The position numbers were made by a program, and so were the translations under genes. A stretch of 64,000 bases of DNA from Avena insularis (lineage: Eukaryota; Streptophyta; Magnoliopsida; Poales; Poaceae), in NCBI GenBank assembly GCA_023614405.1, contig CM042687.1, forward strand, positions 68,430,992 through 68,494,991, given 5' to 3'. The notes beneath the pieces are model-generated. The model saw only the letters and a list, made by a program, of their open reading frames with translations, was not told the DNA's origin and did not search any database. Positions 46,612 to 57,922 of the stretch are shown piece after piece; the stretch's first letter is position 1; each line of letters opens with the position of its first letter.

Positions 46612-48637
46612 GTGAGCATCTCCCTTCGCTCTCTCGCTTCCTGTAACGTCGACACCGCCACCATCTGACCACGCGCCGCCACACGCCGCCGCCAGCACCG
46701 CTGCTTCATGGTCAAAGCAGTGAGGTCCGTAGGATCCTGATCTGACGATTAAGATTAGAACTAACCCGAAGAGGTAAGTAGTGCCTCTGAGCCGTGCGAT
46801 GTCACTTAGATCCAACGGCTTGCATCTGTCGATCCGCACGAAGCGGTACCGACCAATAGCAACACGACGCGTGGCCTGTGATTGTTTTAAAAACCAGAAA
46901 CTTGTCTATTAGATGTTCCAATTTGAAAAATTCATAACTTTCAAACCACACGTCCAAATTTTGCAAATTTTATATCAATGGAATCAACAAGACAAGTACT
47001 TTGTGACCATGCCCTTTGTTTTGTAAAATGCTTCTGTTAAATTGATTGTTTTTGCAGAAACTTGTGTATGCATATTTAGAATATAAAATTTGTTCTAAAA
47101 TGAATTTTGAGATAAAACCTTTGGCAAAAGGTTTGTTTTGAACCTACTGATCATAGGAATCAATTTGTGGTTTCAAAAATATATTTGGTGAAGCAAAAGA
47201 ATAAATCTTTGATTTAAACCATTTCTAGACAAATAAAAATAATGTTTATTTATTAAAAATGCTTTTGGAGGAAAATCTTTGGGAAATGTTTTGATTTAAA
47301 CTCTCTAACCCCAAGCACCAAGTTTTATGATTTAAAAATGTATTTGATGAACCCTATAAAGATTGCTACTTTGATAAAGGCATTTTCAACCACATAAAAT
47401 AATGATTTGGTTTAAAAAATGGTTTATAGGTAAAATCTTTTGCAAATAGTTTTGCCACTTTATAAAATGACCAATAAGTGTTTTAGAATGTTTATAACCT
47501 ATTAGAAACCACTTTTGTAAATAAAACAATCTTTGGCATGCTTGCATGCATTGTTTTGTTTGTCTTATTTTATGTGATGTGATGTTTGCTTGAATGGTAG
47601 ATTGAAATATTGCTTGTTTGATTGAATTGTAGTGATTTGAAGAGTGTGAATATTGCAAAGATCAAGGAGTGAACTTATATTCTCTTCCAAAAAGGCAAGT
47701 GATGCTTCATACTTTGTCCCATTATTTTCACTATGCATTAGTGATATTTCTACGTAGGACTTGCATGGAATTTTTGCTAAGTATAAACTATGCCATGGGA
47801 AATCCTAGTAGATGAAACCTTAGTAGAAATTTCCTAAGTTAAGATTCCTACTACTATCATGCTTAGCTTAGCTAATAGAAAACAAGGGTGGAATATATAT
47901 TCATACTATGGAATATTTCCAAGTCAAGGACTTGTGGTTTGTTTAATAAAACAACTAAGTGAATGAATCACCTGGGTGGAATGGAAGGAATGGTTTGTGT
48001 TGAGTGGTTCACAAGGCCCATTTCTATGGTTTACCTTGTGTATCTCACTTGTGGATGGCCACCCAGGAACAAAGAGATTTGAGATGTCAAATGTTGAGAA
48101 GCTTCAAGTGCAGCCACATGGCATTTTGGGCTCTGCCTGGATCATATAGGTTGCAATAACTTAGCCAAATGGACAGTTGGTGGTAGGGGTTTGATAGGTT
48201 GGAGCGCGTCCATTCTGGTCTAAGGGAAGGCTTCTGAAAGATCTTGTCTTGGTGAAACCAAGTCTTGTGGGGAAAGTGCACCACCTCTGCAGAGTGAAAA
48301 ATCTAAGTACTTAGCCATGTCCCTGGTAAAGGACAATTTGAGCATCAAGACATGGAAGCTATCAAGAATCTCCTCATCCAAATTTCTAAGTTAAAAACTT
48401 GTGGTTGAACAAGGGATGAAGGATCACCAATTTCTATTGGAGATGCCTTGGGTATTTTTGTCAAGCAAAAACTTAGTGTTTCCAAATGATAAGGAAAATC
48501 TATTTTGAGCAAAGCAAGCCTAAGCTCCACTTAGCCAAATGCATATAGAGGATAGACTCCACTATACTACCATAGTATCACTTGCCAATACAATTCAAAT
48601 GTCTTGACCCTTGTGGCTGTAACTTGTTATGTTGCAG
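46612..48637 (+). other. Candidate intron within the C2 5' LTR leader
   Basis: The donor TCTG|GTGAGCATC and acceptor GTTATGTTGCAG|GTTTG would bound a ~2.0-kb intron lying wholly in the LTR. Equivalent signals occur in the same order on the coding strand of C1 (donor near 31990, acceptor word near 29852, both in the left LTR) and of A (donor near 12123, acceptor near 10072). This is inference from motif conservation. Confidence 0.35.
46735..46880. promoter_or_regulatory. Conserved LTR module shared by A, C1 and C2
   Basis: This LTR segment (with GTGCGATGTCACTTAGATCC, AAGCGGTACCGACCAATAGC and a CGACGCGTGG end) has counterparts at 1913-2066, 11473-11625, 31737-31900, 38525-38690 and 52992-53140. 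The shared order is a CACG(T/C)G(G)-like word, ATTGG (CCAAT complement), TCGG, GGAT(T/C)(A)AAGTGA and CGCACGG. Its role is unknown. CCAAT and G-box-like words suggest transcription-factor sites. Confidence 0.5.
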
Positions 48638-48936
48638 GTTTGTTTGATGTTAGTGAAGTTTACTGATTAGGATTACAAGTCTACAACCAACATGTCTGCA
48701 TGTGGCACTTTGAAGATGAAGGACTCCATGCTATAGTTATTTCTGCTGCAATGTAATGAGATAGCCAATTGAGCTATGTAAGATGTAATGATTTATTTTA
48801 TTCCTGGTTATAAAGTTGTATTATGACCTTTGTTTCTTGATATTACATCTTAACTGTGGATGCTAGCTATTGATCCAGGGACTAGCATTGTAAACACAGG
48901 GATCTCTACCTTATTAAAGGTTGGGAACCTTATAGA

Positions 48937-48948
48937 TGGTATCAGAGC
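48937..48948 (+). other. Primer-binding site of C2 (tRNA-Met type)
   Basis: TGGTATCAGAGC lies two bases after the 5' LTR end TTATA. Confidence 0.93.
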
Positions 48949-49626
48949 ATTGTGTTTCCTGTAGGATTGTAACCCTAGTATTGGACAAAAACCCCTTAGA
49001 AAAATAGGAGTTGTATTTGTTCCAAAACTTATTTACAAACAATCTTGTAAACTCTTTCCTCAACCATTTTGGTTTTGATTCTACATCTCTTCTATTTCAA
49101 ACTTGATGGACAAAGCCTACCCCATGGACAAAGACTTCACCATGAGCAAAGGACTTCATCAACTCTAATGACTTCAACATCTTCAAGTGATTTCAACCTT
49201 ATTCTCAACAAGGAATTCAACCTTGGATATCACTAAGGACTACAAGTGAGACAAGAAATGTTGCTCAAGACTTGAAGACTAAGGAAACACAACTTGGGAA
49301 TCATCATCACCTTTGAAGTTTTTGTGACCAAGAATATTCCCAAGGAAACCATGATCTCATTCAAGAAGAATCCACCAAGAAGGATAGAATGATCTCAAGT
49401 GAACCATATAGATGGACCACCATATTAAGTATAGATCAAACACACCAACTTAATGTGGTGTAGCAAAAATATTTTGTTGCCTAAAAATATGCTTGAGACT
49501 TGTTGTTTGAGTGGAATGTTTGTTTGTGATTGCTTGCACTTTGCTTGTGTGAATTGTAATGTGTGTGATTAGAATTATTCCCTTAGAAATATTTTGCCTA
49601 TTCTAATCCCAACCCAACCCAAACAG
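48949..49626 (+). other. C2 leader between primer-binding site and ORF
   Basis: This is 678 bases of A-rich sequence, collinear with the C1 leader. Only very short upstream frames occur (for example MDKAYPMDKDF near 49107). No recognisable domain. Confidence 0.55.
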
Positions 49627-50703
49627 ATGACTACTCCAGGAAACTCCAACATCAAGGATGGTGACAACAACAACAACCAAGAGATCAACATGAGAGAACT
49701 CATAGTAACCCAAACCCAGTTGAACCAAGTGACAGCTCAATTTTTAGCCAACACCAGTGAGTTAGATCCAACCATGCAAAGGTTTTTGGAAGCCCAAACC
49801 CAATTGTTGCATAAGGTGACAGATCAAATGATCAACATGGGAGACAACCCTTCTCAAGGAGTTTGTGACAACAAGGATGTCAAGGATGATATTCTAGAAG
49901 GAACCCAAGCTTGTAATGTTTGTGGAGATAAGGATCACACTTCCAAAGAGCATGAAGGTCAATGCCCCAATTGTGAAGAGAAACATCCAAATAATCAATG
50001 CCCCACATCTCAAGCTATTTGTTACCTATGTGAAGGAAATAATCATGTCCCTATACAATGCCCCATCTATTCCATAGTTCAACAAAGGAAACAAGGTGGA
50101 GTGCAACAACTGATTGCAGACTACCATAAGGGAACAACTTCTACCAAGAAGGATGAAGACAAAGGAAAATCTCAGCTTGCACCTCCATGCAATATGACTC
50201 AATTTAAAGGACCAAAGAGGAGACATATGTATTATCCAAGGAAAAGGTCAAGGATACCAGGAAACTTTCCTACCTTTGAGATAAGATATGAAGAGCATGA
50301 ACTAGAAGCACTCCTAGCTTTGGAGAAACCCAAGAAGAAGAAGGACAAAATCCAAGTGCAATGTTGCCATTGCAAAGAGATGGGACACTATGCCAATGAA
50401 TGTCCAGAGAAGAAGAAAAAGTATAAGGAGATTGGCCAAGTATGGTGCAATAACTGCAAAGAGTTAGGCCATTATGTGTCAACTTGTCCATAGAAGATAC
50501 GTGAAGAACTCAATCTTATCACATGTTACAATTGTGGTAACCAAGGACATTATGCAAGCAATTGTCCAGAAAAGATGAAGAACAAGATGAAGCCTATGAA
50601 GGATCTCAGCCTTGTCACATGTTTCAAGTGCGGAAACAAAGGACACTATGCAGATGTTTGCCCAGAGAGGTTTCAACAAGATCCCAAGCAAGCCAAGAAG
50701 TAA
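49627..50703 (+). pseudogene. gag: C2 gag-like multi-zinc-knuckle protein, one stop
   Basis: The ATG at 49627 starts MTTPGNSNIKDGDNNNNQEI and the frame runs to TAA at 50701-50703 with a single in-frame TAG at 50491-50493, apparently a GAG-to-TAG change after a CP. An N-terminal helical Gln/Asn-rich part (QLNQVTAQFLANTSELDP) is followed by CNVCGDKDHTSKEHEGQC, CPNCEEKHPNNQC and CYLCEGNNHVPIQC, a basic linker, FPTFEIRYEEHELEALLALE, and four canonical CX2CX4HX4C knuckles: CCHCKEMGHYANEC, CNNCKELGHYVSTC, CYNCGNQGHYASNC and CFKCGNKGHYADVC. The full frame would be 358 codons. It lacks a capsid domain, so particle formation would need another element's Gag. RNA binding is the supported role. Confidence 0.88.
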
Positions 50704-50811
50704 TCTAGTTGGAAAATTTTTAAGGGTGGTAGTACCCTAGTTGCTTTGAGCCAACTTGTAACCCCTAGCCTCCCCAAATCTCGGGTCGAGATTTATTTTA
50801 AGGTGGTAGCC
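50704..50811 (+). other. C2 polypurine tract, with a second copy
   Basis: TTTTTAAGGGTGGTAGTACC at about 50718-50735 and TTTTAAGGTGGTAGCC at 50797-50811, the latter abutting the 3' LTR. The pair is conserved in C1. Confidence 0.75.
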
Positions 50812-53800
50812 TGTCACATCCCAAGATTTTCCAAATCTTGTAATGTGAAAAATAAATAAACAAAATAAATAATTGTTGAACTTTAGGGTGAAAAGAAACT
50901 TTTGTTTCTAAATGGAAACTTAAAATCCCATCTTGAACAAACTTTGGTTAATGTTTGAATCCAACAAAGTATTCAAATCAAGTGAAATGCATTCTTCATA
51001 AATGCATCTGGAAATTTAAACACTTGAGAAATAAACCAAAACCCTAAAACCCTAATGGAATAAAATCATTTCCATGATATCTCTAAGACCATGGTTTTGG
51101 ATCCATATAAAATTTGTCAACAAACATTTCAAAATGATCAAGAATGACAAACAGAAATATTATAAAACCATAGAAATTGGTTTCACTTAAATTGGAGCCA
51201 TAAATAAAATCTTATGAATTTAATAAGATAAGGAAAAGTAATTTCCAAAGCTAATAAAGCACTTATCTAAAATCCATATCAAATGGTGAGCAAATAATCC
51301 TAAAAGTATTTAAAAAGATAAAAAAATAATAAATAAAGTTATAATAGTTGGAATCACTATTTTTGGGTCTTTAAATAAAAAGATATGGTTTTCAAAAGCA
51401 AAGGTAGAAATATAAATAAGGATTATTTTATAGAGCCAAATTAAATCTTGGTCGAGCTTTTGAAATAAAATATTTCTATTTTATAAAAAGAGTAAAGGTT
51501 TATTTAAATAAAATAATGAGGATTTATTAATATCCATTTTTATTAAAGTAAAGGTTTTTCCATTTTAAATAAACACTAAAACTTGTTAATTTATTTTAAA
51601 TAAGATTTCCAAGTGTTTTAGTTTTCAAATGAAACCTACTGAAAAGATTTTGATATTATTTAGATTTCAAAAAGAGTTTTTAAAATAAATTAAAACCTAT
51701 TTGAATTAAAGACTATGGATTATTTATTTAATTATTAATAGATCCTAAAAGAATAAAAGCATTATTCTATTTTGGACTTTGAAATATGTTGATAAACAGA
51801 ATGAAATTTCACCCAAAGTTTGGTGGTGATTTGAATTCAAATGGAGATTGAAAAATATTATTAAATCTTATTTAATTAATACTAGAGCCTATTTTAAATA
51901 ATTAAAAGACACTAAAAAGGATAAATAAATTATTCTAAAATTGACTTTGGAATGTGTTATTAATCAGTATATGAATCTACACAAATTTTGGTTGAGGTTT
52001 GAATTGATTTGTTGCTTGAATTGTTTGAATGAAAATCAAATCAGAATATTCAAAAACAGAAAAGAAAAAGGTTTAGTATGAAAAAAATGGAAACAAGCCC
52101 AGCCCAGCTAGCCCACTAAGGCCCAGCAGCCCACCTCTCCCTCTCTCCTCGAAACATTTTTCCTCACTGCAGACCGAACCCGCTAAGTCGCTGACCACTG
52201 GACCCCATTCCCTCTCTTCCTCTCTCGCTGTCAAACGGACCCCACGACCACGTCAGCATCTTCCCCACGCGACCAGTTCTTCCTCCCGTTACTGCCGATT
52301 GATTCGCGTGGTAAATTCTCTTCAATGTCGCGTGATCCTTGCCCCTTGACCACACTCACTTAAGCGCCCGTTTCCCCTCTTCCTTTCCCCCCAAACATCA
52401 TGCCTCGAGAGCCACCAGGCTGCTCGGAATCATCTCCGGACCGCCACTGACTCCGGCGAGCTCCACCTCCAATTCCAGCCACTCGCCATCGCCCCTCGCC
52501 TCCTCGAGCACACGAGCGTGACCCTCAGTCCCTGGCGCTTCTCTCTGCACCCTCATCTTGCTCGCGCGTGCCCCCCCAGCATCGGCAATGACGACGACCA
52601 GCAGCGCCGCCGTCTGCTTTTTCTCCGACGAAGCCTCCAGGTAGTCTCTGACCGCGCCTCCACTCCTCTTTTATGCTCCATTACTCTCCACTCGTTTGTG
52701 CGTCTAACCATGTCGCTTGCTTCTCTATCGTGCACCCTAGAGTCGCCTTCGTCGATGACTGACCGCACCCGACGGTTCCACGAACTCCGGCGAAGAATTC
52801 CCGTCGACCCCGAGCGCCCCTTCGCCAGCAAGGACCACCTCGAGCATCTCCACGACCCCGCGATTCTGGTGAGCATCTCCCTTTGCTCTCTCGCTTCCTG
52901 TAACATCGACACCGCCACCATCTGACCGCGCGCCGCCACACGCCGCCGCCAGCATCGCTGCTTCATGATCAAAGCAGTGAGGTCCGTAGGATCCTGATCT
53001 GACGATTAAGATTAGAACTAACCCGAAGGGGTAAGTAGTGCCTCTGAGCCGTGCGATGTCACTTAGATCCAACGGCTCGCATCTGTCGATCCGCACGAAG
53101 CGGTACCAACCAATAGCAACACGACGCGTGGCCTGTGATTGTTTTAAAAACCAGAAACTTGTCTATTAGATGTTCCAATTTGAAAAATTCATAACTTTGA
53201 AACGACACGTCCAAATTTTGCAAATTTTTTATCAATGGAATCAGCAAGACAAGTACTTTCTGACCATGCCCTTTGTTTAGTAAAATGCTTCTGTTAAATT
53301 GATTGTTTTTGCAGAAACTTGTGTATGCATATTTAGAATATAAAATTTGTTCTAAAATGAATTTTGAGATAAAACCTTTGGTAAATGGTTTGTTTTGAAC
53401 CTACTGATCATAGGAATCAATTTTTGGTTTCAAAAATATATTTGGTGAAGCAAAAGAATAAATCTTTGATTTAAACCATTTCTAGACAAATAAAAATAAT
53501 GTTTATTTATTAAAGATGCTTTTGGAGGAAAACCTTTGGGAAATGTTTTGATTTAAACTCTCTGACCCCAAGCACAAAGTTTTATGATTTAATAATGTAT
53601 TTGATGAACCATATAAAGATTGCTACTTTGATAAAGGCATTTTCAACCACATAAAATAATGATTTGGTTTAAAAAATGGTTTATAGGTAAAATCTTTTGC
53701 AAATAGTTTTGCCACTTTATAAAATGACCAATAAGTGTTTTAGAATGTTTATAACATATTATAAACCAATTTTGTAAATAAAACAATCTTTGGCATGCTT

Positions 53801-55191
53801 GCATGCATTGTTTTGTTTCTCTTATTTTATGTGATGTGATGTTTGCTTGAATGGTAGATTAAAATATTGCTTGTTTGATTGAATTGTAGTGATTTGAAGA
53901 GTGTGAATATTGCAAAGATCAAGGAGTGAACTTATATTCTCTACCAAAAAGGCAAGTGATGCTTCATACTTTGTCCCATTATTTTCACTATGCATTAGTG
54001 ATATTTCTAAGTAGGACTTGCATGGAATTTTTGCTAAGTATAAACTATGCCATGGGAAATCCTAGTAGATGAAACCTTAGTAGAAATTTCCTAAGTTAAG
54101 ATTCCTACTAGTATCATGCTTAGCTTAGCTAATAGAAAGCAAGGGTGGAATATATATTCATATTATGGAATATTTCCAAGTCAAGGACTTGTGTTTTGTT
54201 TAATAAAACAACTAAGTGAATGAATCACCTGGGTGGAATGTAAGGAATGGTTTGTGTTGAGTGGTTCACAAGGCCCATTTCTATGGTTTACCTTGTGTAT
54301 CTCACTTGTGGATGGCCACCCAGGAACAAAGAGATTTGAGATGTCAAATGTTGAGAAGCTTCAAGTGCAGCCACATGGCATTTTGGGCTCTGCCTGGATC
54401 ATATAGGTTGCAATAACTTAGCCAAATGGACAGTTGGTGGTAGGGGTTTGATAGGTTGGAGCGCGTCCATTCTGGTCTAAGGGAAGGCTTATTAAAGATC
54501 TTGTCTTGGTAAAACCAAGTCTTGTGGGGAAAGTGCACCACCTCTACAGAGTGAAAAATCTAAGTACTTAGCCATGTCCCTGGTAAAGGACAATTTGAGC
54601 ATCAAGACATGGAAGCTATCAAGAATCTCCTCATCCAAATTTCTAAGTTAAAAACTTGTGGTTGAACAAGGGATGAAGGATCACCAATTTCTATTGGAGA
54701 TGCCTTGGGTATTTTTGTCAAGCAAAAACTTAGTGTTTCCAAATGATAAGGAAAATCTATTTTGAGAAAAGCAAGCCTAAGCTCCACTTAGCCAAATGCC
54801 TATAGAGGATAGACTCCACTATACTACCATAGTATCACTTGCCAATACAATTCAAATGTATTGACCCTTGTGGCTGTAACTTGTTATGTTGCAGGTTTGT
54901 TTGATGTTAGTGAAGTTTACTGATTAGGATTACAAGTCTACAACCAACATGCCTGCCTGTGGCACTTTGAAGATGAAGGACTCCATGCTATAGTTATTTC
55001 TGCTGCAATGTAATGAGATAGCCAGTTGAGCTATGTAAGATGTAATGATTTATTTTATTCCTGGTTATAAAGTTGTATTATGACCTTTGTTTCTTGATAT
55101 TACATCTTAACTGTGGATGCTAGCTATTGATCCAGGGACTAGCATTGTAAACACAGGGATCTCTACCTTATTAAAGGTTGGGAACCTTATA
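50812..55191 (+). repeat. C2 3' LTR (4380 bp)
   Basis: Collinear with 44554-48934 throughout, with only scattered substitutions. The inner end with the acceptor-like word is at 54885-54895 and the conserved module at 52992-53140. Open frames in the GC block (52330-52990) are repeated in both LTRs but have low-complexity Arg/Ser content and are not called. Confidence 0.92.
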
Positions 55192-55196
55192 AATTA
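55192..55196. other. Target-site duplication of C2, right copy (AATTA)
   Basis: Equal to 44549-44553. It overlaps the first bases of unit X2. Confidence 0.92.
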
Positions 55197-57922
55197 CCAC
55201 CTATATCCTCTATTATTGCATTGCTCCTCGGGTTCTTATTTCCAGAGCAGGGGTAGAAGAGGAATTTTGCATTCTAAAAAAGGTGAAGTATGTTTGGGGC
55301 TGGATGTTTGAATAAATGGGCGGGGTGTTTGAATAGATGGGCAGGATATTTCAGTGCTCTCTCGAAATTTTGAAGCTGAAGCTTCTAAGGTATGCTACTC
55401 CCACTCCCACTTGGAGGATGTTGTCCCCATCAGATAGAGCCAGATGCATGTACTCTTCGATCATTTAATGAGTTGATAGACATTTGTCGTCTTTCAAACA
55501 AGATGACCAAGGTCATAACCATATTTGCTTTTTTACCTACACAGCCATAATTGCTGATATCGTGTCCATGTTTCGTACTCCGTACATTGGATGCATCTTG
55601 TCCAATCAAGTTTTGCTTACAAAGGGAAATCCAAATTTAATTATTTTATTATTTTTCTGAGTTACAACATTGTTTCTGGTTCTGAAGCAACTTCAAAGAT
55701 TATGGCTCAATATGACATCGTGACAACTGTCACACAAAATAACCTGTTTAATGGATAAACCCTATCAACCTTGCTGGTTAAATTCTTGCAATAAATTGAC
55801 AACATGTTAATTTTGGTAACATGGTTTAGAGAAATGATGGAGAAGACTCTAGAACAATGGAGAAGTGTGTTTTGAGGTTTGTGCATAGCGTTTATTGTGC
55901 TAAAGACAATATCAATAGTATCTTCTAGCATCATATGCTAATTGAATGGAAAAGAAGATCCGACGGCTGGCAATGTTGGGATTCGCGAGTCTTGATCCAA
56001 CGGTCAATATTCAAAGTTATTCATACACTATATAGTGGTAATATAATATATGATAAGATAGGGGATTACGGTTTAGGTTTTAGGAGTTTAGGGTTTAGGG
56101 AATTTTCAACAATGTTCAAACTTTTATGCTTATATTCAGGGAATAGAATAGCGCTACCGCAATTTAATGAAAGTATCTCAAATTTGGATCTATAAGTGCA
56201 TGGTACCTGTTTGTTTAGGGTGTATGTGGGTTGAGGGTTTAAGTTCTAGGGGTTGTTTAGGGTTGAGTTTAGTGAATTTTCAATAATGTTCAAGCTTTAT
56301 GCTTATGTTCGTCGAATGAATGGTGTTACCCAAATTAATAAAATTATGTGAAAATTAGATCTATAAGTGTTTAGGTTTAGGGGTTTTGTGTTTCGGTTTT
56401 TAGGATTTAGCTAGGTTTATTTAGGGATTTAGGGGTTTAGGGTTTTGGGAATTTTCAATATAGTTCGAGATTTATGCTTATATTCATGGAATAGAGTGAG
56501 TTAGCAACAATTTAACAATGAAAGCATCTAAAATTTTGATCTATAAGTGCATGATACCTGCTTGGTTATGGTTAGGTGTTGAGGGTTTAAGGTTGTTAGG
56601 GTTTAGGCGGATAGGGCTTAGGGTTTAGGTTTTAGGGGGTAGGGTTTAGTGAATTTTCAATAATGTTCGAGCTATATTCCTATATTCGTGAAATAGAAAG
56701 GCGTTAGCGCAATTTAATGGAAGTATCTCAAATTTTGATATATATATATAAGTGCATGATGCCTGCTTGGTTCGGGTTTAGGGTCAAAGAGTTTAGGGTT
56801 TAGGGGTTTAAGGTTTAGGTTTTAGGGCTTTTTCAAGATTTATGCTTAGATTCGTGGAATGGAATGGCGTTAGCATAATTTAATGAAAGTATATCTCAAA
56901 TGTTGATCTATAAGTGGATGATATATACCTGCTTGGTCACGGTCGTTTAGGGGTTCAAGGTTAAGGTTTTAGGGCATTTTCAATAATGTTCAAGGTTTAT
57001 GCTTAGATTTGTGGATTGGAATGGCGTTAGCATAATTTAATGAAAGTATATCGCAAATGTTGATCTATAAGTGGATGATATACCTGCTTGGTCAGGGTCG
57101 GTTAGGGGTTTAGGGAATTTTCAACAATGTTCAAGCTTTATGCTTATATTTGTGGAACAAAATGGCGTTACCACAATTTAATGAAAGTATCTCAAATTTT
57201 GATCTATAAGTGTATGATACCTACTTGGTTAGGGTTTAATTATGGGTTCAGGGGTTTAGGGTTTAGGATATTAGTATCTAGGGGTTAAGGATTTGGGTTT
57301 TAGGGGTTATTTAGGGTTTAGGGAATTTTCAATAATGTTCAAGCTTTATGCATATATTCGTCGAATAGAATGGCGTTGCCCAATTCAATGGAAGTATCTC
57401 AAATTTGATCTACAAGTGCATGATACCTGCTTGGTCAGGGTTTAGGGGTTTATTAGTGTTTAGGGTTATAGGTTCAGGGGTTTAGTGTTTCGGGAATTTT
57501 CAATAATGTTAAAACTTTATGGTTATATTTGTGGAATACAATGGCGTAACCAATTTTATCACCACACCAATTTATGGTTTAAAGACTATATATGGTTCAA
57601 AGTCTCACCGCACCAATTTTATCACAAAGTATGGATTATTTGGGTTAAAATAATGCCCAAGTTTCTTAAAATTTTCAAGTTTTCGAGCCAGTTTCGCCGA
57701 TTCTAACGAGTTTATCTCGGTTTAGCGAAAAATGTTTGAATTTTGAACTACAAACGATGGGAATATCTAATTCCCGTAATTCTGGGTCACTGACATGCGA
57801 ATCACTTGCATTGTGGGTCCACAAAGTCAGTATAAGGCCGGAGGGGGCGGGTAAGTAAATACACTTATTGAAGAAGGGCAGGAACCACGTCGATGGGGTG
57901 ATGCATGCGGGATAATGCAAAA
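55194..57922. repeat. Unit X2 (2729 bp) with single-copy telomere-like array
   Basis: It starts TTACCACCTATATCCTCTAT and ends GGATAATGCAAAA, where the next unit begins with TTACCACCTATATTCC. Its left part (55194-56060) is collinear with X3 57923-58760. Its middle (56060-57560) is a telomere-like array of about nine monomers in the same order as one period of the X1 array. Its right part (57560-57922) matches X1 28000-28362. The head-to-tail junction with X3 defines the unit length. Confidence 0.85.
56060..57560. repeat. Telomere-like array in X2, about nine monomers, not expanded
   Basis: Monomers near 56100, 56273, 56450, 56650, 56825, 56975, 57113, 57322 and 57495 each begin with an (A)ATTTTCAA(T)A-type word after a TTTAGGG tract. 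The order of variant types (CATGGAATAG, GAAATAGAAAGG, GATTCGTGGAAT, TTTGTGGAACA, TTCGTCGAATAG, GGTTATATT) corresponds to one pass through the X1 array including its end. Confidence 0.85.

Larger units (their letters stand above)
44554..48934 (+). repeat. C2 5' LTR (4381 bp)
   Basis: The layout in the sense direction is an AT-rich outer part (44554-45830), a GC-rich block (45840-46735) with a CT-rich run TTTCCCCTCTTCCTTTCCCC near 46110 and donor-like GGTGAGCATC at 46611, the conserved module (46735-46880), an AT-rich stretch, and the inner end (47700-48934) with an acceptor-like TTATGTTGCAG at 48627-48637. A core promoter near 46090-46130 is plausible from the CT-rich run but unproven. Confidence 0.9.
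44554..55191 (+). mobile_element. Element C2: non-autonomous element with 4.38-kb LTRs and gag-like ORF only
   Basis: Complete plus-strand element of 10.64 kb with LTRs 44554-48934 and 50812-55191 (4381 and 4380 bp), an AATTA target duplication, a tRNA-Met type primer-binding site and one zinc-knuckle ORF. Internal sequence is only 1877 bp. Sampled stretches of the two LTRs differ by about 1-2.5%, making this the youngest insertion in the window. It is the same family type as C1 but diverged from it. LTR termini are TGTCACATCC...CCTTATA, the last base pair positions being TA rather than CA. Confidence 0.92.

Noticed and set aside
46102..46839. Several overlapping open frames of 89-129 residues on the minus strand in the C2 GC-rich block (and 52518-53096 in the other LTR)
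   Set aside because: Arg/Ser/Gly-rich text follows from GC-rich LTR sequence with few stops. Frames overlap each other, have no motif, and run antisense to the element.
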